Shown here: piece by piece, positions 52,780 through 61,664 of the stretch
Layout: every line of letters starts with the position of its first letter
Position numbering within the stretch: position 1 is the stretch's first letter
DNA from: Candidatus Nanosynbacter featherlites
GTDB lineage: Bacteria; Patescibacteriota; Saccharimonadia; Saccharimonadales; Saccharimonadaceae
Direction: 5' to 3'
Assembly: GCF_005697565.1 (NCBI RefSeq)
Contig: NZ_CP040004.1
Location: 558,001 to 622,000, forward strand
Length of the DNA stretch: 64,000 nt
The notes under the pieces: generated by a model
The model's database searches: none
What the model was told of the DNA's origin: nothing
Seen by the model: the letters and a program-made list of their open reading frames with translations, nothing else
Position numbers and translations under genes: made by a program

Positions 52780-55206
52780 CTACCCGATTTGACGATCGCT
52801 CGGGGCTTCACCTACTGCCGCGCGAATCTGCTCAGCAGTAATGATGGTTGTACTACCTGGCGTAACTGTGCCTGCCAACAGCTGCTTGGCAACAGTATTT
52901 TCGACAGCGCGCTGCACAACGCGTCGCATAGGTCGCGCACCAAGACGTGGGTCGTATCCAGCATCAACGAGCAGCTGTTTACCTTCGGGCTCAACGGCCA
53001 CTTGAATTTTCTGAGGCTCAAGTGTACGGTTAACTCCCGCCAAAATCAAGTCGATAACTTGCAATAGTTCAGCTTTGCCTAGCGGGCGGAACAACACAAT
53101 TTCATCAAATCGGTTCAGGAACTCGGGGCGGAACAAATTGGCGTTGATTAGTTCATTGATGAAAGTTTGTTCAAATTGCTCCAGCTGATAGCCACGCTCA
53201 ATGTATTCACGGATGCGGTCAGCACCAGCATTTGACGTCGCAATGACGATACAGTCGCGAAAACTAACTTCCCGGTTTTTCTCATCACGCAAAATACCTT
53301 CGTCAAGCAGCTGCAGCAACGTCGTCAGCACTTGTGGATGCGCCTTTTCTATCTCATCGAGCAGCACCACCGAAAACGGCGCTTTTTGCACCTGAGCCGT
53401 CAAACTCAGCGGATCATTCGCACCATCAGCGATCAAACGAGCCACATCTTCAGCGCGAACAAATTCGTTCAGGTCCAGTCGTACCAGATTACCCTCGCCC
53501 CCAAAGTATACTTCTGCCAAGGCTTTTGACAACTCAGTTTTACCAACACCAGTTGGCCCCAAAAACAGGAAAGTACCGATGGGGCGATCAAGATTTCTCA
53601 CGCCAGCGCGCGCTCGACGGATGGCGTCGGACACCACCGAAACGGCACGTGATTGGTTGATCATGCGCTGGTGAATCAATGACTCAAGATTTAACAACTT
53701 TTCACGTTCATCGCCACCAGAAGCCGCAGCGATCTTGATGCCCATGGTTTTTTCCGCCGCATCATCCACTGACTGCGCGGTGATGAGACCACCTTTGGAA
53801 ATACTGGCGGTTGATTCTAATACTTTCAATGCTCGCCCTGGCATGGCTAAATCTTGGACGTAGCGGTCACCAACTCGATACGCTTCATTGAGCGCCTGCA
53901 ACATGTACGTCACGCCAAACTGATGTTCAAAGGAAATCAATTGGTCGCGCATAATTTTCATGGTTTCAGCACGATCTGTCGGCTGGACTGCTAGCGTATT
54001 TAGCGCATGAGCCAGCTGGGTGTTACGTTGGGAAATCTGCAAAAATCGCTGTTGATCTAAGGACAAAATGATGCGTAGACGACCCGCTTCCAAAACAGGC
54101 AGTAGCAGATTACTCATGTCAACCGAGCCAACACCCTCTTCAAAAAACAGCTGAGCATTTTCCAAACACAAGATGACATTTTTTGAGGCAAACGCTTCAT
54201 TGAGCAGTCTCGTTACTAACTGCTCCAATTCACCACGACCGCCAGCTACAGAAATCAACGCTGACGCATCCAGCAAGAAGACTTGCTGATATAGCAAATT
54301 GGACGGCACTTCCTTATGTCCATCGATTAGCATTTCTGCAAATGCCGCGATGAGCGTGCTTTTGCCGACGCCATCTGGACCAACCAAGGCAACATTTTGA
54401 CGACCGCCAGTATTGAAAATCTGTAGCATCTGATCTAGCACATCAGTATGTGCATCCAAACGCGTCATGATCGTCCCGCCCGACACTTGCTGACTCAGGT
54501 TTTGAGCAAATCGACTCAGTAGCGGCGTATAACCAAATGACCAATCCCGCGCTATGCCACCAGTGCGCAGCGGTTTTTCTTTGAAATCTTCAACCAGTGC
54601 CTTTAGCCGCTCATACCAGCGAATTCCCTCCAATACGTCCTGAAAATCCAGCTTCAAACTTGCCAAAATAGCGTCGTGGCTCGGGAACACTTTAACGATA
54701 GCTGCTGCGACGACCGCACCCGTCACCTTGGGACTATCAGTCTCCTGCCAGATGTCAATCGCCGCTTGCCAGATGGCGTCGGTCATCCGTGGATCATCGG
54801 ACGCAATGTTACTCAGGAAGTTCGGCGTCAGCCCAAGGCGTACCGCCAAAAATTGACCAGCCCGAGTTTTTGAAATAGCCATCACTAGTTCTTGTGGTGT
54901 TGGATTTTTGCTCAATTGACCCAGCAGATCAGCAGCCATGACGTCATCAAGCGTCGTCGGATGCTTACTCATCTCAGCAGTTTTAAGGTCACCTTGCCAC
55001 CAAATGGTCAGCATGACAAACGGCCCACTCATCCCCACAAAAAGCCAACCAACTGGTCCGTGATGAATCACTGACCAGCAGCCCAGCAAAATCATCGCCA
55101 GGCTACACAGACCAAGCAGCAAATGCCACACATCACCAAACCGAACAGAAAATCGTGCTTTTTGTGACCGCTGGCTATCGTAGCGAATTACTGGCTCGAT
55201 ATTCAT
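52780..55206 (-). CDS. Membrane-tethered ClpA/ClpC-type double AAA+ ATPase, 808 aa
   Basis: An unfoldase-like protein. Two hydrophobic helices (about residues 27-45 and 52-70) precede an alpha-helical N domain. AAA-1 has Walker A GPDGVGKST at 276-284, but its Walker B position reads VILCLENAQ, so the metal-binding Asp is missing. AAA-2 has intact GPTGVGKTE near 550, VVLLDEIEKAH near 613, FRPEFLNRFDE and DPRLGARPMRRVV. I see no ClpP-docking IGF/IGL loop that I can assert. The ATG at 55206 overlaps the stop of the upstream membrane gene (ATGA). Role unknown; a membrane or envelope disassembly machine is plausible. Confidence 0.88.
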   Translation of the reverse strand: MNIEPVIRYDSQRSQKARFSVRFGDVWHLLLGLCSLAMILLGCWSVIHHGPVGWLFVGMSGPFVMLTIWWQGDLKTAEMSKHPTTLDDVMAADLLGQLSKNPTPQELVMAISKTRAGQFLAVRLGLTPNFLSNIASDDPRMTDAIWQAAIDIWQETDSPKVTGAVVAAAIVKVFPSHDAILASLKLDFQDVLEGIRWYERLKALVEDFKEKPLRTGGIARDWSFGYTPLLSRFAQNLSQQVSGGTIMTRLDAHTDVLDQMLQIFNTGGRQNVALVGPDGVGKSTLIAAFAEMLIDGHKEVPSNLLYQQVFLLDASALISVAGGRGELEQLVTRLLNEAFASKNVILCLENAQLFFEEGVGSVDMSNLLLPVLEAGRLRIILSLDQQRFLQISQRNTQLAHALNTLAVQPTDRAETMKIMRDQLISFEHQFGVTYMLQALNEAYRVGDRYVQDLAMPGRALKVLESTASISKGGLITAQSVDDAAEKTMGIKIAAASGGDEREKLLNLESLIHQRMINQSRAVSVVSDAIRRARAGVRNLDRPIGTFLFLGPTGVGKTELSKALAEVYFGGEGNLVRLDLNEFVRAEDVARLIADGANDPLSLTAQVQKAPFSVVLLDEIEKAHPQVLTTLLQLLDEGILRDEKNREVSFRDCIVIATSNAGADRIREYIERGYQLEQFEQTFINELINANLFRPEFLNRFDEIVLFRPLGKAELLQVIDLILAGVNRTLEPQKIQVAVEPEGKQLLVDAGYDPRLGARPMRRVVQRAVENTVAKQLLAGTVTPGSTTIITAEQIRAAVGEAPSDRQIG

Positions 55207-55577
55207 GACGCCACCCCCATTTGCCAAAAGACTATACCAATTAGTGGTGCCAGTGGCAGCAGCAGCCAGGCCGCAATGATCAACACGCTCCAGAGTAATC
55301 GAGCTAGCAAACAGACAAGTCCAACCGCAATCAAGATTGTTCGTAGGAATGCACCAAACACTCTGGAAAATGATCTGTCAAGAAACGCTCGGAATTGTTC
55401 TGGCAATCCGCCCTGGACCACGCCGGCAGATATTTGCCGAAATGGATTAAACAAAGTTTTGAGCAATAAGCCAATTGAGAAAAAATCAGCTGTTTTTAAT
55501 AGACCAACATAGACTTGCCTGACGTGCTTATATAGTCCAGTTCCATACCACCACTGAAAGATTCCCACCAAAAACAT
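55203..55577 (-). CDS. Hypothetical polytopic membrane protein, 124 aa
   Basis: Not recognised. An N-terminal amphipathic/aromatic part (FQWWYGTGLYKHVRQVY), then a segment with LKTLFNPFRQI, and a long C-terminal hydrophobic block (about residues 78-118) that can form two helices. It precedes and overlaps the membrane Clp-like gene by 4 nt, so the two products probably work together, for example as a membrane adaptor or partner. The promoter TGA-TATACT lies 6 nt before the ATG. Confidence 0.75.
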   Translation of the reverse strand: MFLVGIFQWWYGTGLYKHVRQVYVGLLKTADFFSIGLLLKTLFNPFRQISAGVVQGGLPEQFRAFLDRSFSRVFGAFLRTILIAVGLVCLLARLLWSVLIIAAWLLLPLAPLIGIVFWQMGVAS

Positions 55578-55583
55578 ATTATC

Positions 55584-55592
55584 AGTATATCA
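55584..55592 (-). promoter_or_regulatory. Extended -10 promoter of the membrane protein - Clp-like operon
   Basis: TGA-TATACT, 6 nt before the ATG at 55577; divergent from the murT promoter. Confidence 0.7.
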
Positions 55593-55608
55593 CGACTCGA
55601 ACGGTTGG

Positions 55609-55617
55609 TGCTATAAT
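55609..55617 (+). promoter_or_regulatory. Extended -10 promoter of murT-gatD
   Basis: TGC-TATAAT, 8 nt before the murT ATG at 55626. Confidence 0.7.
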
Positions 55618-55625
55618 ATCTCTAT

Positions 55626-56888
55626 ATGATTCGACACATAGTGACAACCGCCATCGGTAAAGCTGTCCGTGGCGGCATGAGATTACGCGGCGGCGGCTCG
55701 GCCTTGCCAGGTCTGGTGGTAGAAAAAATTGATTCCGGCTTCATCCCCCGCGCGCTGCAAGATTTGCCCTACGGTGTTGTCGTAGTGTCGGGAACCAACG
55801 GCAAAACCACGACAACAAAAATTGTCGTCGAACTGTTGGAAGCGACAGGCCTCAAAGTCTTCACTAACCGTACTGGTAGTAATTTCTCTCGTGGCGTGGC
55901 AGCGGCACTGTTAGGCGCTGTTAACCAGCGAGGCAAATTAGACGCTGACATTGCGGTCCTGGAACTGGACGAGGCCTGGGCTGTTAAGTTTGTGCAGAAA
56001 GTGCAGCCAAAATATTCACTCCTACTCAACGTCATGCGTGACCAACTTGACCGATTTGGTGAAATAGACACTGCCGCGGGTTTTTTGGAAAAAATTGCAG
56101 CCGCTACTACTGACCGCGTGGTCTTGAACCGTGACGATCCGCGAGTCTTCCGCATCCATGAAAAAACCTCAGCAGCAGCAACCTATTTTGGTTTGACGAC
56201 TGAGCTACTGCGACTGATGCCAACAGATGATTCCCTGAAAACCGGCGATGCTGTAGCGAATGAATCAGTCCACGCAGATGTGCTGTTGACAGCCGTGGCG
56301 GAACAAGGGGCTGAGTTTTTGATAAACGGCACACGTCACAGAACTGAAGTCGCGCTTAGTGGTGTATATAACCTTTTGAATGCGGCGGCGGCCTTGGCAC
56401 TCGTTCGAACCATCGTGCCAGAGGCGTCAATTCCTGTCTTGTTAGATGCGCTGTCAAAAGTCAAACCAGCGTTTGGTCGTGGTGAGACTATCACTTACAA
56501 TGGTACGTCAATTGATTTACTACTAGTGAAAAATCCCAGCGGCTTTCGACTCAGTCTGCTGTCTTTTGGCAAACGGCAACGCCAGACTATGATCGCCATC
56601 AATGATAATTACGCTGACGGTCGCGACATGAGCTGGCTGTGGGATGTTGATTTTTCTGTGCTGGAAAATGTCAGCGTCGTTAGCGGTGTCCGAGCCTATG
56701 ACATGGCACTGCGGCTAAGCTATGACGAGGTCGCAGTTGGTACTGTCGAACAGGATTTAGCAAAAGCGCTGGATGAATTTTTAGCACACGAGCCGACGGC
56801 GCCAAAACAGATTTTTTGTAGCTACACTGCCATGACCACCCTGCGGCGATTGCTCAGCGAAAAAACAGACGTGGAGGATATCTCATGA
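55626..56888 (+). CDS. murT: Lipid II isoglutaminyl synthase, MurT subunit, 420 aa
   Basis: The ATP-dependent Mur-ligase-like subunit that amidates the D-Glu of lipid II together with GatD. The P-loop is SGTNGKTTTTK near 55. TNRTGSNFSRGVAAAL, LELDEAWAVKFV and NVMRDQLDRFGEID are central-domain motifs. The C-terminal DUF1727 part shows VKNPSGFRLSL and INDNYADGRDMSWLWDVDF. Unlike the Staphylococcus subunit, no paired CxxC cysteines are present, so the zinc ribbon seems to be missing. It overlaps gatD by 4 nt. Confidence 0.93.
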   Translation: MIRHIVTTAIGKAVRGGMRLRGGGSALPGLVVEKIDSGFIPRALQDLPYGVVVVSGTNGKTTTTKIVVELLEATGLKVFTNRTGSNFSRGVAAALLGAVNQRGKLDADIAVLELDEAWAVKFVQKVQPKYSLLLNVMRDQLDRFGEIDTAAGFLEKIAAATTDRVVLNRDDPRVFRIHEKTSAAATYFGLTTELLRLMPTDDSLKTGDAVANESVHADVLLTAVAEQGAEFLINGTRHRTEVALSGVYNLLNAAAALALVRTIVPEASIPVLLDALSKVKPAFGRGETITYNGTSIDLLLVKNPSGFRLSLLSFGKRQRQTMIAINDNYADGRDMSWLWDVDFSVLENVSVVSGVRAYDMALRLSYDEVAVGTVEQDLAKALDEFLAHEPTAPKQIFCSYTAMTTLRRLLSEKTDVEDIS

Positions 56889-57610
56889 CAACGATCACCA
56901 TCATCCAACTATATCCTAAAGACATGAACCTCTACGGCGACTGGGGCAACACTTTGGTGCTCAAAAAAAGGCTGGAGTGGCGAGGCTTTAATGTCGAAAT
57001 CATTGACCACAATCCAGGAGACGCAACTGACTTTTCAACTGGAGATATCTTTGTCGGCGGTGGCGGACAAGACGCCGGGCAGCTGGCCATTCAAGACGAC
57101 TTGCTATCACGCGGTGAGGAATTGAAAACTCTGGCAAATGACGGCGTTCCCATGTTGCTCATCTGTGGTATGTATCAGTTGTTTGGACGACAATTTATTA
57201 CCAATGACGGTTCTGTCATCCGCGGCATTGGCGTGCTACCAGTGGAAACAACCGCCGGAGAGGAACGACTCATCGGCAACATCACCCTGGAGAGCGAACG
57301 ATTTGGCACAATCGTTGGCTACGAAAATCACAGCGGCCAGACATTTTTGGACGACACAGTTCAGCCACTGGGCAAGGTAGTCCGTGGCGCTGGCAATAAT
57401 ACTACTGATGGTACCGAAGGGGTCCAATTCAATAACGTCATAGCAACCTACCTGCATGGATCGTTATTGCCGAAAAATCCAAAGATAGCTGATTTTTTGA
57501 TAGCCAAAGCTCTAGAACGCCGCGGTATATCTGCCGAAGACCTCAAACCACTTGACGTTGATACCCTGGCGCAGACAGCGCAACAAGTTGCGGCTGAGCG
57601 ACCTCGATAA
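56885..57610 (+). CDS. gatD: Lipid II isoglutaminyl synthase, glutaminase subunit GatD, 241 aa
   Basis: A class I amidotransferase-like subunit that delivers ammonia from glutamine to MurT. IIQLYPKDMNLYGDWGN at the N terminus, FVGGGGQDAGQ near 56, the nucleophile Cys in MLLICGMYQLFG (about residue 94), GYENHSGQT near 145 and the catalytic His in TYLHGSLLPKNP near 192 are all conserved. It is the partner of the overlapping murT. The pair predicts amidated iGln in this organism's peptidoglycan, a trait shared with Actinobacteria and Firmicutes. Confidence 0.93.
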   Translation: MTTITIIQLYPKDMNLYGDWGNTLVLKKRLEWRGFNVEIIDHNPGDATDFSTGDIFVGGGGQDAGQLAIQDDLLSRGEELKTLANDGVPMLLICGMYQLFGRQFITNDGSVIRGIGVLPVETTAGEERLIGNITLESERFGTIVGYENHSGQTFLDDTVQPLGKVVRGAGNNTTDGTEGVQFNNVIATYLHGSLLPKNPKIADFLIAKALERRGISAEDLKPLDVDTLAQTAQQVAAERPR

Positions 57611-57659
57611 GCAGCCGCGATAACCCACCAAGATTAGTCTCTAGCTGTTATGTCAATTG

Positions 57660-57691
57660 AAAAATCCACGCCATACTTCCATGACGTGGAT
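57660..57691 (-). terminator. Terminator after tRNA-Pro
   Basis: On the minus strand ATCCACG, TCAT-loop-ATGG and CGTGGAT pair with minor mismatches, then five T. It lies 16 nt after the tRNA and also downstream of convergent gatD. Confidence 0.8.
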
Positions 57692-57706
57692 CTGATATTG
57701 CTTCGA

Positions 57707-57783
57707 TGGTCGGGGTGAAAGGACTCGAACCTTCGACCTCACGGTCCCAAACCGCGCGCGCTAGCCAACTGCGCCACACCCCG
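57707..57783 (-). tRNA. tRNA-Pro (anticodon TGG)
   Basis: Acceptor CGGGGTG/CACCCCG, anticodon stem CGCGG/CCGTG with loop TTTGGGA, T arm GGTTCGAGTCC, discriminator A, CCA encoded. Confidence 0.95.
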
Positions 57784-57807
57784 AAATGAGGTAACTACCT
57801 GCAAGGT

Positions 57808-57816
57808 ATTGTAGCA
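57808..57816 (-). promoter_or_regulatory. Extended -10 promoter of tRNA-Pro
   Basis: TGC-TACAAT, 24 nt before the tRNA. Confidence 0.65.
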
Positions 57817-57868
57817 CATTGGCGCAGTAAAAGCTAGTCTGTTGTAGCTATAATTGTGCAGCTGGCGC

Positions 57869-59065
57869 TTACGCTTTGGTTGGTGAGATGTCAACGGAGC
57901 GTTCAGCCTTATCAACTGGCAACGCGTGGTCATGATCAAAGCTATAGACTAAGATTTTACCAAACGGCATTTCCAAGTCTGCGACCTTGTCGTCTGGGAT
58001 TTGGTCAAGATATTTCACCAAGGCGCGGATAGAATTACCATGCGCCACCAATAGCACATTTTCACCGTCCTGCAGTCGTGGCAATATCTCGGTCTCAAAA
58101 TACGGCACAACTCGTGCATACACGTCTTTCAAGGTTTCGCCGTCTGGTACTGGATAGTCCCAACCGCGACGAATGCCATTGAATGCCTCTTCACCAATCT
58201 GATCTTTGACTTCCCACTTGTCACTACCTGTCAATGTACCATAGTCGCGCTCATTGAGCTCTGCTGCGTGAATGGTCGGCAATGTGGTAATTTCTGCGCC
58301 CTTAAGTAAAGCGTCAAGCGTCTGATGGGTGCGTTTCAAAGCAGAAGTATACGCCACGTCAAAAGTTGTGTCTTTCAATAGCTGACCCAGTCGCACCGTG
58401 TCTGAGATGCCTTTTTCTGTCAAGCCAACATCTGTCAGTCCGGTCCATTTGCCCTGCAAATTCCACTCGCTTTCGCCGTGGCGGGTGATGAATAGTCGTC
58501 CAGAAGCGCCCTTGCGCACCGGCGCTTCACTACTACTGCTTTCGTCACCACCAGTTGTGGAGAATACAATTGTTTCAGTATCAGCATTGTCATCATCAGC
58601 AATGGCAGTTTCAAAATACCCTGACTGGTCGTGAGCCCAGGCTTTCAGTGACCATGGCAGCAGTAATTCACCTTTCAGCACTTCCTGTTTACTGATGAAT
58701 CGCCATTCTTCGATCTCTGGATCGTGTGGACTGATGGCCTTGACTTGTGACTCTTTGATGGACGCCGTAAAGATGAATTGGTAGGTAATGAACCCGTCAC
58801 CCATGCGCTGCGCCACACCCATCAATGACACATCGCTTGGATTGATATCGATACCAACTTCATCCTTTACTTCCCGTAGCGCTGCCACCAGTGGTGACTC
58901 TTCAGTGTCAACCATGCCGCCCGGCAATGCCCAATACGTCTTATAGTTCGACTTAACGATCAAAGCCCGGCCTTCAACATCCTCCAACAGGACAGCAGCG
59001 CCGGACGGTCGAGCGTCCAAACTTTCAAGCCATTGACGTCGTTCTGCTCTCATAAACCCATCCAT
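57869..59065 (-). CDS. NUDIX hydrolase - phosphoglycerate mutase (GpmA type) fusion, 398 aa
   Basis: Residues 15-140 are a NUDIX domain; the box GGMVDTEESPLVAALREVKDEVG fits G-x5-E-x7-RE-x2-DE-x-G. A D/S/E-rich linker (about 155-185) leads to a complete histidine phosphatase of the 2,3-BPG-dependent mutase class. RHGESEWNLQGKWTG near 194 has the phospho-acceptor His, YTSALKRTHQT and LNERDYGTLTG follow, and VAHGNSIRALV carries the second His. The mutase would fill the glycolytic step between pgk and pyk (both in this window). The NUDIX substrate is unknown. The start overlaps the rny stop (TAATG). Confidence 0.9.
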   Translation of the reverse strand: MDGFMRAERRQWLESLDARPSGAAVLLEDVEGRALIVKSNYKTYWALPGGMVDTEESPLVAALREVKDEVGIDINPSDVSLMGVAQRMGDGFITYQFIFTASIKESQVKAISPHDPEIEEWRFISKQEVLKGELLLPWSLKAWAHDQSGYFETAIADDDNADTETIVFSTTGGDESSSSEAPVRKGASGRLFITRHGESEWNLQGKWTGLTDVGLTEKGISDTVRLGQLLKDTTFDVAYTSALKRTHQTLDALLKGAEITTLPTIHAAELNERDYGTLTGSDKWEVKDQIGEEAFNGIRRGWDYPVPDGETLKDVYARVVPYFETEILPRLQDGENVLLVAHGNSIRALVKYLDQIPDDKVADLEMPFGKILVYSFDHDHALPVDKAERSVDISPTKA

Positions 59066-60555
59066 TATTTCGCAAACTCCACTGCCCGCGTTTCGCGGAT
59101 AACATTAACTTTGATAGTACCTGGATATTGCATGGTTGATTCGATCTTGGTGGCAATATCACGAGACAATTTGATAGCACTCAAGTCATCAATCTTTTCT
59201 GGCTTGACAATCACCCGCACTTCTCGTCCGGCAGAAATTGCATAGGCCTTATCGATGCCTTCAAAGCTGGTGGCTACGTTTTCCAAGTCGCGCATACGTT
59301 CAGCAAAGTTTTCCGCTGAGATGTTACGTGCGCCTGGCCGTGCTGCCGAAGCGGCGTCTACCACGCGAACCACCAATGCCTCTGGTGTGGTCGCTTCAAT
59401 ATCGTCATGGTGTGCCTCAATAGCGTGTGCAATTCGCTCATCCATGCCGTATTTGCGCGCCAATTCTGCCGCAATGTGGTGATGTTTACCTTCAATTTTG
59501 TGCGTCACTGCCTTACCAGAGTCGTGCAGCAACGTCGCGATCTTTGATATACGAACATCAGCGCCAATTTCCTCAGCGATCATCCCCGCCATCTGCGCCA
59601 TTTCAGTAGAATGCTTCAGCACATTCTGACCATACGAGGTCCGGAATTTCAATTCACCCAACAGGCGCAGCATTTCTTTTGGAATACCAACAACACCCGC
59701 TTCACGCATGGCATCTTCACCAGCCTGCTTGACTTCTTTGTCAATCTGTTTTTGCGCCTTGGCAACAACTTCCTCAATGCGCGCTGGATGAATGCGTCCA
59801 TCTTTCATCAGCATCTCCAAACTCAAACGTGCAACCTGGCGACGAATTGGGTCAAAGCTCGACAGCACCACCATACCAGGTGTATCGTCTACCAAAATGT
59901 CGACACCAGTGGCACGCTGCAACGCCTGAATATTACGACCTTCCTTACCGATGATGCGGCCTTTCATCTCATCATCAGTCAGTTTCACCGCCGTCACGGT
60001 GCGCTCAGCTGTTACTTCACTGCTCATTCGCTCCATGGCGGTGAGTAAAATAGTCTGAGCCCGCTCTTCAGCATCGTCCATGGCCTCGTGCTGCAATTTT
60101 GCGACCAATTTGGTGAGGTCATCACGAATGTCACGCTCAGTCATCTGCATCAATTTTTCGGCTGCATCTTTCTTTTTCAGGCCAGCAATTTTTTCCAATT
60201 TTTCCTGCTGACGAGTACGAATTTGCCGAATCTCATTTTTCAGATCATCAATCTCATCTTCGTGCGCCCGTAATTTTTCTGACCGACGGTCCAGCTCTTC
60301 AAGCTTGTTATCAAGCGTCTTTTCACGGTCCGCCAGACGATTTTCCGTTTTTTGCCACTCTCGACGACGCTCATTCTCAATTTTCAGTGCCTCATCTTTT
60401 GCCTTGAGAACGATGTCACTCGCTTTGGTTTTTGCGTTCGCCAAATCTTTATCAATTTGCGACTTCGCCTGTGAACGACGTACTGTTTGATATCCATAGA
60501 GCGCGCCCGCGCCTAAACTGGCCCCAACAAGTGCGCCAATGACAATTCCTGCCAT
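59065..60555 (-). CDS. rny: Ribonuclease Y, 496 aa
   Basis: A membrane-anchored endoribonuclease that starts mRNA decay. An N-terminal helix (GIVIGALVGASLGAGALYGY), a long charged coiled coil (about 25-180), a KH domain with GRIIGKEGRNIQALQ near 206, and an HD domain with LLHDSGKAVTHKIEGKHH near 345 follow. The length is slightly shorter than the roughly 520 of Bacillus. The start is at 60555 with AAGGAA upstream. A leader of about 115 nt separates it from a TATAAT box, so post-transcriptional control is possible. Confidence 0.95.
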   Translation of the reverse strand: MAGIVIGALVGASLGAGALYGYQTVRRSQAKSQIDKDLANAKTKASDIVLKAKDEALKIENERRREWQKTENRLADREKTLDNKLEELDRRSEKLRAHEDEIDDLKNEIRQIRTRQQEKLEKIAGLKKKDAAEKLMQMTERDIRDDLTKLVAKLQHEAMDDAEERAQTILLTAMERMSSEVTAERTVTAVKLTDDEMKGRIIGKEGRNIQALQRATGVDILVDDTPGMVVLSSFDPIRRQVARLSLEMLMKDGRIHPARIEEVVAKAQKQIDKEVKQAGEDAMREAGVVGIPKEMLRLLGELKFRTSYGQNVLKHSTEMAQMAGMIAEEIGADVRISKIATLLHDSGKAVTHKIEGKHHHIAAELARKYGMDERIAHAIEAHHDDIEATTPEALVVRVVDAASAARPGARNISAENFAERMRDLENVATSFEGIDKAYAISAGREVRVIVKPEKIDDLSAIKLSRDIATKIESTMQYPGTIKVNVIRETRAVEFAK

Positions 60556-60677
60556 ACTTCAGTATTCCTTTCCGACCGACTGCCCCTGAGTATTCGCCTC
60601 AAGGAAACATATCAACAGCCAATCAATTTCAAACTATCTAATCCGGCGAACCGCATCCTACAAATCGCCGTAATTTA

Positions 60678-60683
60678 ATTATA
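60678..60683 (-). promoter_or_regulatory. -10 box of rny
   Basis: TATAAT preceded by GTG. The long leader to 60556 shows no structure I can name. The flanking 60684-60750 holds only a weak AGTAG/CTACT hairpin after tsaB. Confidence 0.5.
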
Positions 60684-60750
60684 CACGGTTTCTGGAGTTT
60701 TGACACTGCAAGTAAAAGATAGTAGTTTTGGCTACTGTGCATCACCGTCA

Positions 60751-61137
60751 TCATTTTTTTGGCGCAGTAATGTGTGCTGCGGAACCATACTCTGGTAGGA
60801 CAATTTTCTCGTCTTCACCAGAGCGCAATTTTTCCAACGCTCGTTCCTGCCAGTTCTCACCCGTCGCGCCAACGATTGGCACCTGCAAACCGTCAGCCAG
60901 GGTATTGGCCACCGTCAGCCCAATCCTCAACCCAGTAAAGCTGCCCGGCCCTTTCATCACGCCAATACCAGTCAACGCGTGAATGTCGGTATTTTGTTTG
61001 GCCAAGCTGTCCCTAAGAAAGCCCAACAGTCCTTTGGCTAACGTACGATCAGCTTGCCATTCATATGACACTGAACTCTCGTGACCGACAAGCGTTACGT
61101 AGCAAACTGGGTTTGATGTATCAAGCAATAACAACAT
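60751..61137 (-). CDS. tsaB: t6A synthesis protein TsaB, short form, 128 aa
   Basis: A partner of TsaD and TsaE in making t6A37 in tRNAs that read ANN codons. MLLLLDTSNPVCYVTLV starts the ASKHA fold (usual LAIDTS), and GIGVMKGPGSFTGLRIGLTVANTLA near 68 is the TsaB hallmark. The chain ends at about 128 residues against the usual 215-230, so the C-terminal lobe is lacking. A frame opening at 61242 is ignored because the ATG at 61137 has AGGAGA 4 nt upstream. It starts 1 nt after the tsaE stop. Confidence 0.9.
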   Translation of the reverse strand: MLLLLDTSNPVCYVTLVGHESSVSYEWQADRTLAKGLLGFLRDSLAKQNTDIHALTGIGVMKGPGSFTGLRIGLTVANTLADGLQVPIVGATGENWQERALEKLRSGEDEKIVLPEYGSAAHITAPKK

Positions 61138-61138
61138 T

Positions 61139-61606
61139 TTATCTCCTCTCAAAAAATGCATTAACCGCACTAAGAAGTCGTTCGGAACGAGTGCCATTAG
61201 TGGTAACCTCCAGCTGTCGCTCCGTCTCAGTAGTGGCAGCAATTGTGATCACCAATCGGTCACTCGGCAGTACTTCATTAACCGCGCCGGCCCATTCAAT
61301 AACCGTGATGGTTAAGTCCTCTTGCATCATTTCAGAAATCTCATCGCCCATGATGCCAGCTTCACCCAAGCGGTAGAAATCATAATGACACAGGCGCAGT
61401 CCATCACGAGCGTCATATACGCGCGAAATAGTAAATGTTGGGCTTTGGATTGGTTCGGTAATTGCCAGCCCTTCTGCCAAGCCCTTGGTCAGTGTGGTCT
61501 TGCCAGCACCCACATCACCAACCAGCTCTATCACCTCGCCACCAGCCAGTGCCTGACCAATCGCCCGCCCCAATGCTTTCATCTCTGTTTCATCATATAT
61601 CTTCAC
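61139..61606 (-). CDS. tsaE: t6A synthesis ATPase TsaE, 155 aa
   Basis: A P-loop ATPase that recycles the TsaB-TsaD complex. Walker A is VGDVGAGKTTLTKGLAEGL near 32-40, QSPTF near 54 is the family switch motif, HYDFYRLGEAG near 74 follows, and VIEWAG near 105 is the late signature. The start is GTG at 61606; TGA-TATACT lies 6 nt upstream, the same leaderless spacing as the ATG genes. It is co-transcribed with tsaB and divergent from pilB. Confidence 0.93.
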   Translation of the reverse strand: MKIYDETEMKALGRAIGQALAGGEVIELVGDVGAGKTTLTKGLAEGLAITEPIQSPTFTISRVYDARDGLRLCHYDFYRLGEAGIMGDEISEMMQEDLTITVIEWAGAVNEVLPSDRLVITIAATTETERQLEVTTNGTRSERLLSAVNAFFERR

Positions 61607-61612
61607 ACTTTT

Positions 61613-61621
61613 AGTATATCA
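61613..61621 (-). promoter_or_regulatory. Extended -10 promoter of tsaE-tsaB
   Basis: TGA-TATACT, 6 nt before the GTG start. Confidence 0.7.
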
Positions 61622-61650
61622 TTGTTTTTTCAATTCAACTGGTCTATACT
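61622..61650 (+). promoter_or_regulatory. Promoter of pilB
   Basis: TTGTTT, 17 nt, TATACT; the ATG is 14 nt downstream, so the leader is about 8 nt. Confidence 0.65.
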
Positions 61651-61664
61651 AAAGCATAAGTGAT

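Noticed and set aside
60713..60737. AGTAG/CTACT hairpin after tsaB as a terminator
   Set aside because: A five-pair stem with a broken T-run is too weak to call.
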